Shown in pieces: positions 33,708 through 41,261 of a stretch of DNA of 64,000 bases; within the stretch, counting starts at the first letter, position 1; every line of letters begins with the position of its first letter. Origin of the DNA: UBA1422 sp041859095 (GTDB lineage Bacteria > Bacillota > Clostridia > Peptostreptococcales > Anaerovoracaceae); NCBI GenBank assembly GCA_041859095.1, contig JBHEKY010000027.1:62001-126000 (forward strand), in the 5' to 3' direction. Made by a program: the position numbers and the translations under genes. Below the pieces are notes generated by a model. That model saw only the letters and a program-made list of their open reading frames with translations, had not been told where the DNA came from and did not search any database.

Positions 33708-35630
33708 TTATTCTCCTTTAATCTGGTTGATTCTCCCGCCTGCTAGGATAACTTCCTTTTCGGGTTGGGAAAGGCTTGCATTTAAGAGGTAGGTTTTTCC
33801 GGTTTCCCGATTCGTGATGGAGACGATTTCGTTTTCCATTTGTGCTACTGCACCGCATAGCTCCAACGTTTGACCAATAGCGAAGTCATTATAATCCGCT
33901 GGATTTACAAAGGTGAAAGGAATAATGCCACTATTAATCAGATTGGAACGGTGGATTCTGGCAAATGACTTAACTATGACAAACTTCACTCCTAAATATA
34001 ACGGAGCCAGCGCGGCATGTTCCCGACTGCTTCCTTGTCCGTAGTTTTCACCACCTATGATGGCAACGGAGCCCATTTCCTTGCACCGAGCGGCAAATGC
34101 CGGGTCAATCTTCTCAAAGCAAAAGTTCGCTAGGTAAGGCACGTTCGACCGATAAGGTAGTAGACGGGAATCGGAAGGCATAATATCGTCAGTGGTGATG
34201 TTGTCACCCCCCACCAATGCCACCTGAACCGTAAGATTGCCGTTCAGCCTTTGGTTTCTTGGGAAAGGCTTGATATTTGGTCCCATTGCCACAGGTGTGT
34301 TGGTGGTGTCGCAATCGTCTGGGTAGACGATGAAGTTGTCGTTCAACGGGAAATCAGTTTCTGCTATGACTGGCATAGTGAAGCCAGCATGGATACCATC
34401 CGTCAAGACGCCGCGGATTGCAGTAATTGCTGCGGTTTCAGGACTGACCAGATACACATCAGCATCCAGGGTGCCACTTCTTCCTTTGAAATTACGATTG
34501 AAGGTCCGTAGTGAGACTGCACCGGATTTTGGAGACTGGCCCATGCCGATGCAAGGCCCGCAGGCATTTTCAATGATTCTTGCACCAGAGGAAATTAATA
34601 TAGCCAATGCACCGTTTTCTGCCATCTTGGTAAGTATTTTGCTGGAACCCGGTGAAATCACGAGACTTACATCGGAGTGTACCTTCTTACCTTTCAGAAT
34701 TTCAGCAACTTTCATCAAATCCGAATACGATGAGTTGGTGCAACTACCGATGGCCACCTGGTCCACCTTTATTTCGCCGATGCTTGATACCGTTGCCACA
34801 TTATCAGGACTATGAGGTTTTGCCACCATTGGTGCAAGCATAGACAAATTTATGACAATATGCTCGTCATAGAAAGCGTCTGAATCTGCTGCCAGTGGAA
34901 TATAATCTTCTGGTCTGCCCTGAGATAAAAGGTATGCCCGGGTGTTTTCATCACTTGGAAAAATAGAAGTGGTAGCACCAAGTTCTGCGCCCATATTCGT
35001 AATGGTGGCTCGGTCTGTAACCGAAAGGGATTTTACGCCCTCTCCGATATATTCGACAATTTTACCCACACCGCCCTTGACGGTTAAGGTCCTTAGAACC
35101 TCCAGAATCACATCCTTGGCCGAAACCCATGGACGAAGCCGACCGGTCAGTTCAACAGCCAAAACTTTAGGAACACTTAGGGTGTAGGTTCCCTTAGCCA
35201 TGGCTACCGCCACATCCAAACCGCCTGCACCGATGGCAATCATGCCCAACCCACCTCCGGTGGGGGTATGGCTATCGGATCCTAATAGCGTTTTGCCTGG
35301 CTTTCCGTAGTTTTCCAGATGCAGTTGATGGCAAATCCCATTTCCGGGTTTTGAAAATATAACACCATGACGTTTGGCTACACTCTGTATAAAAGCATGA
35401 TCGTCCGCATTTTCAAAACCGGTTTGCAAGGTGTTGTGATCAATATAGGCAACCGAGCATTCTGTTTTGACCTGATCCACATCCATGGCTTCCAATTGTA
35501 GGTATACCATAGTTCCTGTGGAGTCCTGAGTGAGGGTCTGATCCATTTTAATGGTGATGGCTTCTCCTGGAGTCAAGCTGCCTTCCACCAAATGATTTTC
35601 CAATATCTTATATGCTAGTGACTTTCCCAT
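33708..35630 (-). CDS. acnA: Aconitate hydratase, single-chain form
   Basis: A 640-residue aconitase that interconverts citrate and isocitrate through a [4Fe-4S] cluster. Substrate and cluster motifs are LLGSDSHTPTGGG, AIGSCTNSSYSDL and ACGPCIGMGQSP, and the swivel domain is NYGQGSSREHAAL. It is shorter than the 890-residue AcnA and matches the putative or Aquifex-type aconitase group. ATG 35630 has GGAGGA upstream, so the longer start at 35675 is rejected. Together with isocitrate dehydrogenase it would supply 2-oxoglutarate for glutamate. No citrate synthase is in the window. Confidence 0.94.
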   Translation of the reverse strand: MGKSLAYKILENHLVEGSLTPGEAITIKMDQTLTQDSTGTMVYLQLEAMDVDQVKTECSVAYIDHNTLQTGFENADDHAFIQSVAKRHGVIFSKPGNGICHQLHLENYGKPGKTLLGSDSHTPTGGGLGMIAIGAGGLDVAVAMAKGTYTLSVPKVLAVELTGRLRPWVSAKDVILEVLRTLTVKGGVGKIVEYIGEGVKSLSVTDRATITNMGAELGATTSIFPSDENTRAYLLSQGRPEDYIPLAADSDAFYDEHIVINLSMLAPMVAKPHSPDNVATVSSIGEIKVDQVAIGSCTNSSYSDLMKVAEILKGKKVHSDVSLVISPGSSKILTKMAENGALAILISSGARIIENACGPCIGMGQSPKSGAVSLRTFNRNFKGRSGTLDADVYLVSPETAAITAIRGVLTDGIHAGFTMPVIAETDFPLNDNFIVYPDDCDTTNTPVAMGPNIKPFPRNQRLNGNLTVQVALVGGDNITTDDIMPSDSRLLPYRSNVPYLANFCFEKIDPAFAARCKEMGSVAIIGGENYGQGSSREHAALAPLYLGVKFVIVKSFARIHRSNLINSGIIPFTFVNPADYNDFAIGQTLELCGAVAQMENEIVSITNRETGKTYLLNASLSQPEKEVILAGGRINQIKGE

Positions 35631-35664
35631 TGACGGTTCCTCCGTGTGTAAGTTTGAATCTAAT

Positions 35665-35684
35665 ATTGTATACAATTATACAAT
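35665..35684 (-). promoter_or_regulatory. Candidate GntR-type operator upstream of aconitase
   Basis: ATTGTATACAAT (35665-35676) is a perfect 12-base palindrome, and an overlapping half-site TATACAAT ends at 35684. The shape matches sites of FCD-type GntR regulators, one of which ends this operon. Confidence 0.6.
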
Positions 35685-35788
35685 GTGAATAGCTCAAAAT
35701 CAATAGCCATTCTGAGACAATTAAAGAAAAATGCAAGTTTTATTCTTGAGGAGGATGGGTAAAAAATATACAAATAACAAATACTTTG

Positions 35789-35797
35789 TGATATAAT
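35789..35797 (+). promoter_or_regulatory. Extended -10 promoter element
   Basis: TGATATAAT (TG at 35789-35790, TATAAT 35792-35797) precedes the gene at 35850. The -35 region is poor, so the extended -10 probably carries it. Confidence 0.6.
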
Positions 35798-35849
35798 TAT
35801 CAAGACAAACAAGGGTCTTAGGCCTTGAAGAAATGCGGGAGGTAATATT

Positions 35850-36407
35850 ATGATTGATTATGACTATTTAGACTGGGGCGTAGGCCTTCCTATTGAAGAC
35901 GATTTCAAGAAAATTGAATATCGTGAGCAGGCAAAAATTAAGTTTTTCGAAGTAGATGCTGATGAAGTGTTGTATGAAGAAGGCAAAGAAGAAAATGACT
36001 ACGACGTTTGGTATCTTCAGCTACCCACAGAAAAAACCTGGGTGGAAGATTCGGAGCAGATTGCAGACCGCAGACTGGCTCTAGAAAAAGAAATCGAAGC
36101 ATATGCAGCCAGCATCGTGCCGGGTCATGAGTTGTGGCGACGTGGAACCAGCGTATTTTTAGATGCATTTTTACTGGAATCGGTCAGCAACATCGCTGAA
36201 ACCAAGTACGAAAATGTTTTACTCATAACCTCCGAAGGAATCTGTGATGCACCTTTGGCTGTGATTTGGGAAATGGTGCCGGCAAGCAAACGCAACATTT
36301 TAATGAATGTTCAACGTGCGGGCAAAAAGATTTATGGCGTGGTTAATGAAAAATATTGCTCCTCAGAGGATGGATTACTTTGCTTGGAAGTATACGGCAA
36401 AAAATAA
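35850..36407 (+). CDS. Unrecognised acidic protein, 185 residues
   Basis: I do not recognise a family. The protein is strongly acidic in its first half (many D/E, such as DADEVLYEEGKEENDYD). It contains no signal peptide or membrane helix and ends with beta-like hydrophobic segments (IYGVVNEKYCSSEDGLLCLEVYG). The gene has good coding structure, a GGGAGG ribosome site, an upstream promoter and a terminator directly after it, so it is a real monocistronic gene. It is divergent from the aconitase operon. Confidence 0.75.
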   Translation: MIDYDYLDWGVGLPIEDDFKKIEYREQAKIKFFEVDADEVLYEEGKEENDYDVWYLQLPTEKTWVEDSEQIADRRLALEKEIEAYAASIVPGHELWRRGTSVFLDAFLLESVSNIAETKYENVLLITSEGICDAPLAVIWEMVPASKRNILMNVQRAGKKIYGVVNEKYCSSEDGLLCLEVYGKK

Positions 36408-36419
36408 CTGAGTGATATG

Positions 36420-36450
36420 GAGGGCGTCTTAACAGATGCCCTCTTTTTTC
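36420..36450 (+). terminator. Intrinsic terminator
   Basis: GAGGGCGTC (36420-36428) pairs with GATGCCCTC (36435-36443), followed by a T6 run. Confidence 0.92.
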
Positions 36451-36492
36451 ATTCCAGATTCTGTGTTATAGTGATAGCCATTGGAGGACACC

Positions 36493-37376
36493 ATGCTGGG
36501 ATATGTCACAACCGAAAAACAGGAGTTAAAGCTGCGGGAATACGAAATATACCGAGGCTACTATTGTGGTGTCTGCAAATCCATCGGAAAGCGGTATGGT
36601 CAAATCCCCAGACTGGCCTTGAGTTATGATGCAGCGTTTCTTGCTATGGTAATCGCCAGCTTAACTGATGAACCGGATTTGGTCACCAAAGAACATTGCA
36701 TTATACACCCAATCAAAAAAATACAGCCATTAGAAATGAAGCCATCGACTACGCGGCTGATGTTATGCTAATCCTTACTTGGTACAAGTTGCAGGACGAT
36801 GTCAGTGATGAAAAGAAAGCATCCGCAAGAGCAGCGCTCACGCTGATGAAACCGCTTTTCAACAAACTTCAGAAGACAAGGGGAACCCTTTGTGATGAAA
36901 TTGGAAGCGAACTCAGGGAAATGGCACAATTGGAAAAAGCCTTGAGTAACAATCTGGACCAAGTATCCGAGACGTTTGCAAAGATACTCGAAGTAGTGTT
37001 TCAATCTGGCCCTGCAACCAAAGACCAAGACACCCAAAGAGTGTTGGGCAGACTGGGCTATCACCTTGGCAAATGGATTTACCTGATGGACGCCTGGGAT
37101 GATTTAGAAGATAATATCAAGACCGGAGCGTATAATCCGCTGATTTATCGTTATGAGTATGATGGGGTTGAGGCGGTAGAGATATTCCGGGAACGGATCA
37201 AAAGTAACTGCGAGTGGCACTTATTGGTCTGTTGCGGGGAAATGGGAAAAGCACTGGATTTGCTTGAAATAAATAAAAATAACGGTATAATAGAGAACAT
37301 AGTGTATTTGGGACTTTTAAGAAGAACCGAGAAAGTCCTTAGAAAGGAAGACAAAAGCAATGGGGAATCCCTATGA
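36493..37376 (+). pseudogene. DUF5685-like gene split by a frameshift in an A7 run
   Basis: The first frame (ATG 36493, GGAGG upstream) opens with GYVTTEKQELKLREYEIYRGYY and CGVCKSIGKRYG, typical of DUF5685 proteins. It reads cleanly to a run of seven A at 36715-36721. Homology-like continuity then resumes in another frame as NTAIRNEAIDYAADVMLILTWYKLQDD and runs to 37376. One additional A in the run would restore a single frame of about 295 residues. This may be a real inactivation, slippage or a sequence error. The family often neighbours a J-domain protein, as here. Its function is unknown. Confidence 0.8.
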
Positions 37377-37962
37377 AATACTGGGCGTAAAAGAAAGCGC
37401 TACCGATGAAGAAATCAAGGCTGCATATAAAGTCCTTGTCAAAAAATATCATCCCGACCGGCATGCCAACAATCCGTTGGAGGATTTGGCCGAAGAGAAG
37501 CTACGACAAGTAAACATGGCCTATGACGAAATTAATGACATAAGAAATGGAAAATCCAGAAACACATATGGTGGTGCCAGCGGTTCCGGTGGGTACGGTG
37601 GTCGCCGCACCTCAGTGAGCCCGGAATTTGCAGAAGTCAGACGGGATATCGATGCAAACCGTCTCAACGAAGCGACTGCGAAATTGCAGCGGGTACAAAC
37701 CCGGACGGCCGAGTGGATTTTCCTGGATGGAATGATTTCCTATCGCAAGGGATGGTATGATGATGCGATCAGCAAGATTCAGCAGGCTGTGTATATGGAT
37801 CCCCAGAACGCAGAGTACAACCAAGCACTAAATAGCCTTAAGAACGCGGGACAAGGGTATCGGAACACTGCTTATGGCAGAGGATACCGATCCAATGATG
37901 ATATGCTTTGTACGGCGTGTCAGTTATATATATGCGCTGATTGCTGTTGCGACTGTATCTAA
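37360..37962 (+). CDS. J-domain (DnaJ-like) protein with cysteine-rich tail
   Basis: A 200-residue Hsp40-type cochaperone. The J domain covers residues 3-65 with HPD in KKYHPDRH. A Gly/Ser/Tyr-rich linker (about 68-85) and a TPR-like helical region (about 90-165, WIFLDGMISYRKGWYDDAI) follow. The last 17 residues contain seven cysteines (C184, 187, 192, 195, 196, 197, 199). It lacks the zinc-finger repeats of DnaJ itself. It overlaps the frameshifted upstream gene by 17 bases. The tail may bind metal or be lipid-modified; neither can be shown. Confidence 0.92.
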   Translation: MGNPYEILGVKESATDEEIKAAYKVLVKKYHPDRHANNPLEDLAEEKLRQVNMAYDEINDIRNGKSRNTYGGASGSGGYGGRRTSVSPEFAEVRRDIDANRLNEATAKLQRVQTRTAEWIFLDGMISYRKGWYDDAISKIQQAVYMDPQNAEYNQALNSLKNAGQGYRNTAYGRGYRSNDDMLCTACQLYICADCCCDCI

Positions 37963-37972
37963 AGGAGCCTCC

Positions 37973-38509
37973 ATGAATAAGCGCACTCAAAACGTTGCAA
38001 TAGGAGGAATTTGCTTAGCAGGTTCGGTCTTGTCAGTGTTTTTGGCTTCAATCGTTCCCGGTGCGGAGCTGACGCTGTATGCTGTCAGCTCTCTTTTTGT
38101 TGCTGTACTGATTATTGAATCAGGTCTGCGGGGCGGATGGATGATGTATAGCGGGACCATCCTGCTTTGTTTAATCATAGTCCCGAACAAACTTGCGATA
38201 ATTCCATATGCCTTTTTCTTTGGATTGTATGGCATCATCAAGTTTTATGCAGAGCGTAGGAGACACCCGGCCATCCAGTTGGGGGTGAAAGCAGCTGTTT
38301 TTCTGGTCATATTTGGGATTGGTTACTTGTTTTTCCGCGAATTGTTTTTTGGAAACATAAAACTTCCGGATTTCTCACTTCCCATTCTAGTGCTAGCCGG
38401 ATTGGCATTTTTGTTCCTCTATGACTTCATATTTTCACAGATAATCCAGCTCTACCGCAAAAGAGTTCGGCGGACGGATAAGGACATTTCAGTGGGAAAA
38501 GACCTCTAA
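37973..38509 (+). CDS. Multi-pass membrane protein, unknown function
   Basis: A 178-residue protein with about five hydrophobic helices, a short basic loop (YAERRRHP) and a charged C-terminus (KRVRRTDKDISVG). This looks like the clostridial DUF2232-like or unnamed membrane partners of J-domain proteins, but I cannot assign a family firmly. ATG 37973 has AAAGGAG five bases upstream and lies 10 bases after the J-domain gene, so the three genes are probably one operon. Confidence 0.78.
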   Translation: MNKRTQNVAIGGICLAGSVLSVFLASIVPGAELTLYAVSSLFVAVLIIESGLRGGWMMYSGTILLCLIIVPNKLAIIPYAFFFGLYGIIKFYAERRRHPAIQLGVKAAVFLVIFGIGYLFFRELFFGNIKLPDFSLPILVLAGLAFLFLYDFIFSQIIQLYRKRVRRTDKDISVGKDL

Positions 38510-38557
38510 AATAGTTATATGATAGGTCAATTCCCATATTTATGACGCATTTTGAGT

Positions 38558-38607
38558 GTGATAGTATTGTGTAAAAATCTGATTTTCACAAGACTATCAC
38601 ATTTTTT
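38558..38607 (+). terminator. Long imperfect hairpin with U-tract
   Basis: GTGATAGT (38558-38565) pairs with ACTATCAC (38593-38600), extended by TTGTG/CACAA and an A/T stem with one mismatch. ATTTTTT follows. It ends the J-domain operon and overlaps the -35 region of the next promoter (TATAAT at 38611-38616), so it could also serve as an operator. Confidence 0.7.
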
Positions 38608-38641
38608 CGGTATAATAAGTGCATATGAGAGAGAGGTCTTT

Positions 38642-39637
38642 ATGCATCACAAGAAATTAACAAGCAAATTAACAATGAAAGAATATATGGTGGGGATTGT
38701 TTGTATCCTAATTATTATTGTAGGTATTGCGACGACCCCGTATCATGTCAACGCTGATATGCTTCGTGCGAAAATCGTAACCAGTGTTTCAGTCGATCTG
38801 ACCAAAACAACATTGCAATACCAAGTGGGATCAACCATTACTCCATCAGACATATATATCCGCGTCAACGGATCCTCAAATTCTGCGCAGCACAATGATG
38901 TTTTTATTGGCGCAAAGCAAAACACTGAGGTTGGAAGTAAAACCGTTACCATTACCTATGCAGGGCAGACATCTACCTATCAAGTGGCAGTAGTAGCTCT
39001 TGCCCCTACAGCTGCGGTGCTAGAAAAACTCGATTATGATAGGGTTGGCGCTTACAGTCCGGTACTTCCAGGCATCTCTGGTGTCAACTTTGTGGCGACG
39101 CGTCAGGGAACGGACCAAATAATGGACTTGGGAGATACAACTGCCATAAACAGCGACGGCACATATTTCAGCGATTCGATTGAGTCCCTGGAGCCCGGTG
39201 CCACTTACTCGTTTAAGGTGAGATCCTTTGTAGAAGTCGAAGGGCAAAGATTCTATAGTGATTGGTCTGAAGAGACAAGCATCAAATTGCCTGCATTGAC
39301 AGGGGTAGATAAATGGCGGGTTGAGATAAAACAACAGTTAACTGCACATGGTGTGTATTCCAGAGAATACGAGGATATTATTATCAATATTATTCGACAT
39401 GAAAGCAAAGGGAATGAAAGAGCAGGCGAAGGCAGATACTATGTTGGCTTGCTGCAATTCAAAGAAACTTGGGCACATAATGATTCGGAAGCGTATTTCA
39501 TTGAGCATGGTATCAGTAATTTTCAAGCAGATAATCGCCTGAGTGGCAGCTGGAGCATACACGAAATCGCCGAGTTAATCAAAAAAAAGGGAATCAAGGC
39601 GGTGAGACAGCACTGGGCCTCCACTTGGGATTTATAA
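38642..39637 (+). CDS. Secreted or membrane-anchored protein with Ig-like, Fn3-like and lysozyme-like regions
   Basis: A 331-residue protein. A hydrophobic N-terminal segment (residues 16-36) acts as signal or anchor. A bacterial Ig-like region follows (SVDLTKTTLQYQVGSTITPSDI, quoted by position 52-73). A fibronectin-III-like region centres on LEPGATYSFKVRSFVEVEG. The C-terminal 95 residues resemble a transglycosylase SLT fold, with the glutamate in IIRHESKGNERAGEGRYYVG and the GLLQF signature. It probably cuts or binds peptidoglycan outside the cell. ATG 38642 follows GAGAGG and a TATAAT at 38611. Confidence 0.8.
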   Translation: MHHKKLTSKLTMKEYMVGIVCILIIIVGIATTPYHVNADMLRAKIVTSVSVDLTKTTLQYQVGSTITPSDIYIRVNGSSNSAQHNDVFIGAKQNTEVGSKTVTITYAGQTSTYQVAVVALAPTAAVLEKLDYDRVGAYSPVLPGISGVNFVATRQGTDQIMDLGDTTAINSDGTYFSDSIESLEPGATYSFKVRSFVEVEGQRFYSDWSEETSIKLPALTGVDKWRVEIKQQLTAHGVYSREYEDIIINIIRHESKGNERAGEGRYYVGLLQFKETWAHNDSEAYFIEHGISNFQADNRLSGSWSIHEIAELIKKKGIKAVRQHWASTWDL

Positions 39638-39677
39638 ACAACACCACACAAATGATAGATACCCTTATCGTGAAATA

Positions 39678-39715
39678 ACAAAAAAAGGCAGGATTTTAAC
39701 TCCTGCCTTTTTTGT
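39678..39715. terminator. Bidirectional intrinsic terminator
   Basis: AAAAAAGGCAGGA (39681-39693) pairs with TCCTGCCTTTTTT (39701-39713). It serves the secreted-protein gene and the convergent hydantoinase gene. Confidence 0.94.
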
Positions 39716-39758
39716 ATTTATTTTTTACCATTACTTGTTCTGCAAATCCGAAGGATGA

Positions 39759-41159
39759 CTAGAGGGACGGACCCTTCAGGCGGATGGGCTTGCATTTAAC
39801 CATCTTGCCTGCGCCTTTTTCTCCAACGAATTTGTCGTCTTTGAAGACCAGCTTGCCCCTGCTATAGGTAGCAACAGGGTAGCCCTTCACATCAACACCC
39901 TCCCAGATTGTGTGATCCAGGTTGCCATGCATTTTTGCATTGCGGATGGTAACGTTCTTCTTGGGATCATAAATCACGATGTCTGCATCAAGACCGACCT
40001 GCAAATCACCCTTTACGTGATCCAGCCCAAATAATTTAGATGGGTTGGTGGAGCAAAGCTCAACAGCTCTTTGGAAGGAAATCCTTCCCTTGTTGGCCTC
40101 GGACAAAATGTACGGATACATGTTCTCGATGCCGGCACAGCCGTTGGGTATGGTGGTGAAGTTACCTGGTTTGCCGTCCTTGGTTTTGATTCCCCAGTCT
40201 TTCTCTTTCTGGGTGAACGGGCAGTGGTCTGTGGCTACAGTGGCGATGTCGCCTCTCTTGATGGCTGCCCAAAGAGCATCCTGAGAAGCTTTGCCTTTGA
40301 CTGGAGGAGAACAGACAAAATCTCTGCCCCGAGGTCTTTTGTAGACTTCACTAGTGAAGTTCAGGTATTGTGGACAGGTTTCTGCAAAGATGGGATATCC
40401 TTCGTCCCTGGCTTTTGTAACGGCATCTACACCGTCTTTGCTGCCGAGGTGAACAATATAGAGAGATGTGCCAGCCATTTTTGCCAGGTTGATGGCTCGA
40501 ATGTCTGCTTCGCTCTCAACATTTTCGTTCTTGGACATGTAATGCCACCAGGCGTCAACCTTCCCTTCAGAAAGATATTGTTTCACCAATACTGCATTTA
40601 CATTTTTGTTTTCGGCATGAACACCAACCAGTGCGCCGATTTTTGATGCCTTCAACAATGTTTCATAGAAAGAACCATCATCAACACCAAAGTCGTAAAC
40701 CATGAACACTTTAAATGATGGAATACCAAACTTGACGCAGTCTTCCATGGTATCCAGCAAATCGCCGGAGGTGTCGCAAACACCAACATGGAATGAGTAG
40801 TCAACAGCAGCATCCGGGGCACATAGGGCATCACGTCTTTTGACAGCGTCCAGCATGGATTCGCCTTTACCTTGTAGAACAAAGTCAAATACAGTAGTGG
40901 TGCCTCCGCAAGCGGCGGAACGTGTGCCTGTGAAATAGTCGTCCGATGAGATGGTTCCACCAAATGGCATTGCCAAATGGGTGTGTCCGTCGATGGCTCC
41001 GGGAATGACCATTTTGCCTTTGGCGTCTACGACCTCAGTGCCGGCTTCTGGTTTCAAATTGGTGCCAATTGCGGCAATTTTACCATTCTTTACGGCGATA
41101 TCAGCTTTAAATCTTGCTTGTGCCGTTACCAGCTCGCCGCCTTTGATAAGTAAATCCAT
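39759..41159 (-). CDS. hydA: Dihydropyrimidinase / D-hydantoinase
   Basis: A 466-residue cyclic amidohydrolase with the binuclear-zinc motifs of the dihydropyrimidinase group. These are IDGHTHLAMPFGG, the lysine to be carboxylated in PSFKVFMVY, GVHAEN, YIVHLGSKDG and the aspartate in ATDHCPF. It opens the ring of dihydrouracil, hydantoin or related compounds to N-carbamoyl amino acids. The adjacent NCS1 permease gene on the same strand supports uptake of such a substrate. ATG 41159 follows a clear AGGAGG. No carbamoylase gene is present. Confidence 0.95.
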   Translation of the reverse strand: MDLLIKGGELVTAQARFKADIAVKNGKIAAIGTNLKPEAGTEVVDAKGKMVIPGAIDGHTHLAMPFGGTISSDDYFTGTRSAACGGTTTVFDFVLQGKGESMLDAVKRRDALCAPDAAVDYSFHVGVCDTSGDLLDTMEDCVKFGIPSFKVFMVYDFGVDDGSFYETLLKASKIGALVGVHAENKNVNAVLVKQYLSEGKVDAWWHYMSKNENVESEADIRAINLAKMAGTSLYIVHLGSKDGVDAVTKARDEGYPIFAETCPQYLNFTSEVYKRPRGRDFVCSPPVKGKASQDALWAAIKRGDIATVATDHCPFTQKEKDWGIKTKDGKPGNFTTIPNGCAGIENMYPYILSEANKGRISFQRAVELCSTNPSKLFGLDHVKGDLQVGLDADIVIYDPKKNVTIRNAKMHGNLDHTIWEGVDVKGYPVATYSRGKLVFKDDKFVGEKGAGKMVKCKPIRLKGPSL

Positions 41160-41200
41160 TTTTTAACCTCCTTTTATTGAAAATAGTTGTTTTGATAAAA

Positions 41201-41229
41201 TAGGAGCCTTTGGGTCTCAAAGGCTCCTA
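41201..41229 (-). terminator. Intrinsic terminator-like hairpin between permease and hydantoinase
   Basis: TAGGAGCCTTT and AAAGGCTCCTA (41201-41229) pair perfectly around a 7-base loop. In the minus direction TTTTATC follows, so it may partly end or process the permease transcript before the hydantoinase gene. Confidence 0.7.
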
Positions 41230-41261
41230 GGGCAAAACTAGTTATACAATTTTGTCAATGT

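Noticed and set aside
36714..36724. Programmed -1 ribosomal frameshift in the DUF5685-like gene
   Set aside because: The A7 run does not form a proper X-XXY-YYZ heptamer in the first frame and no downstream stem is obvious; a one-base deletion or read error is simpler.
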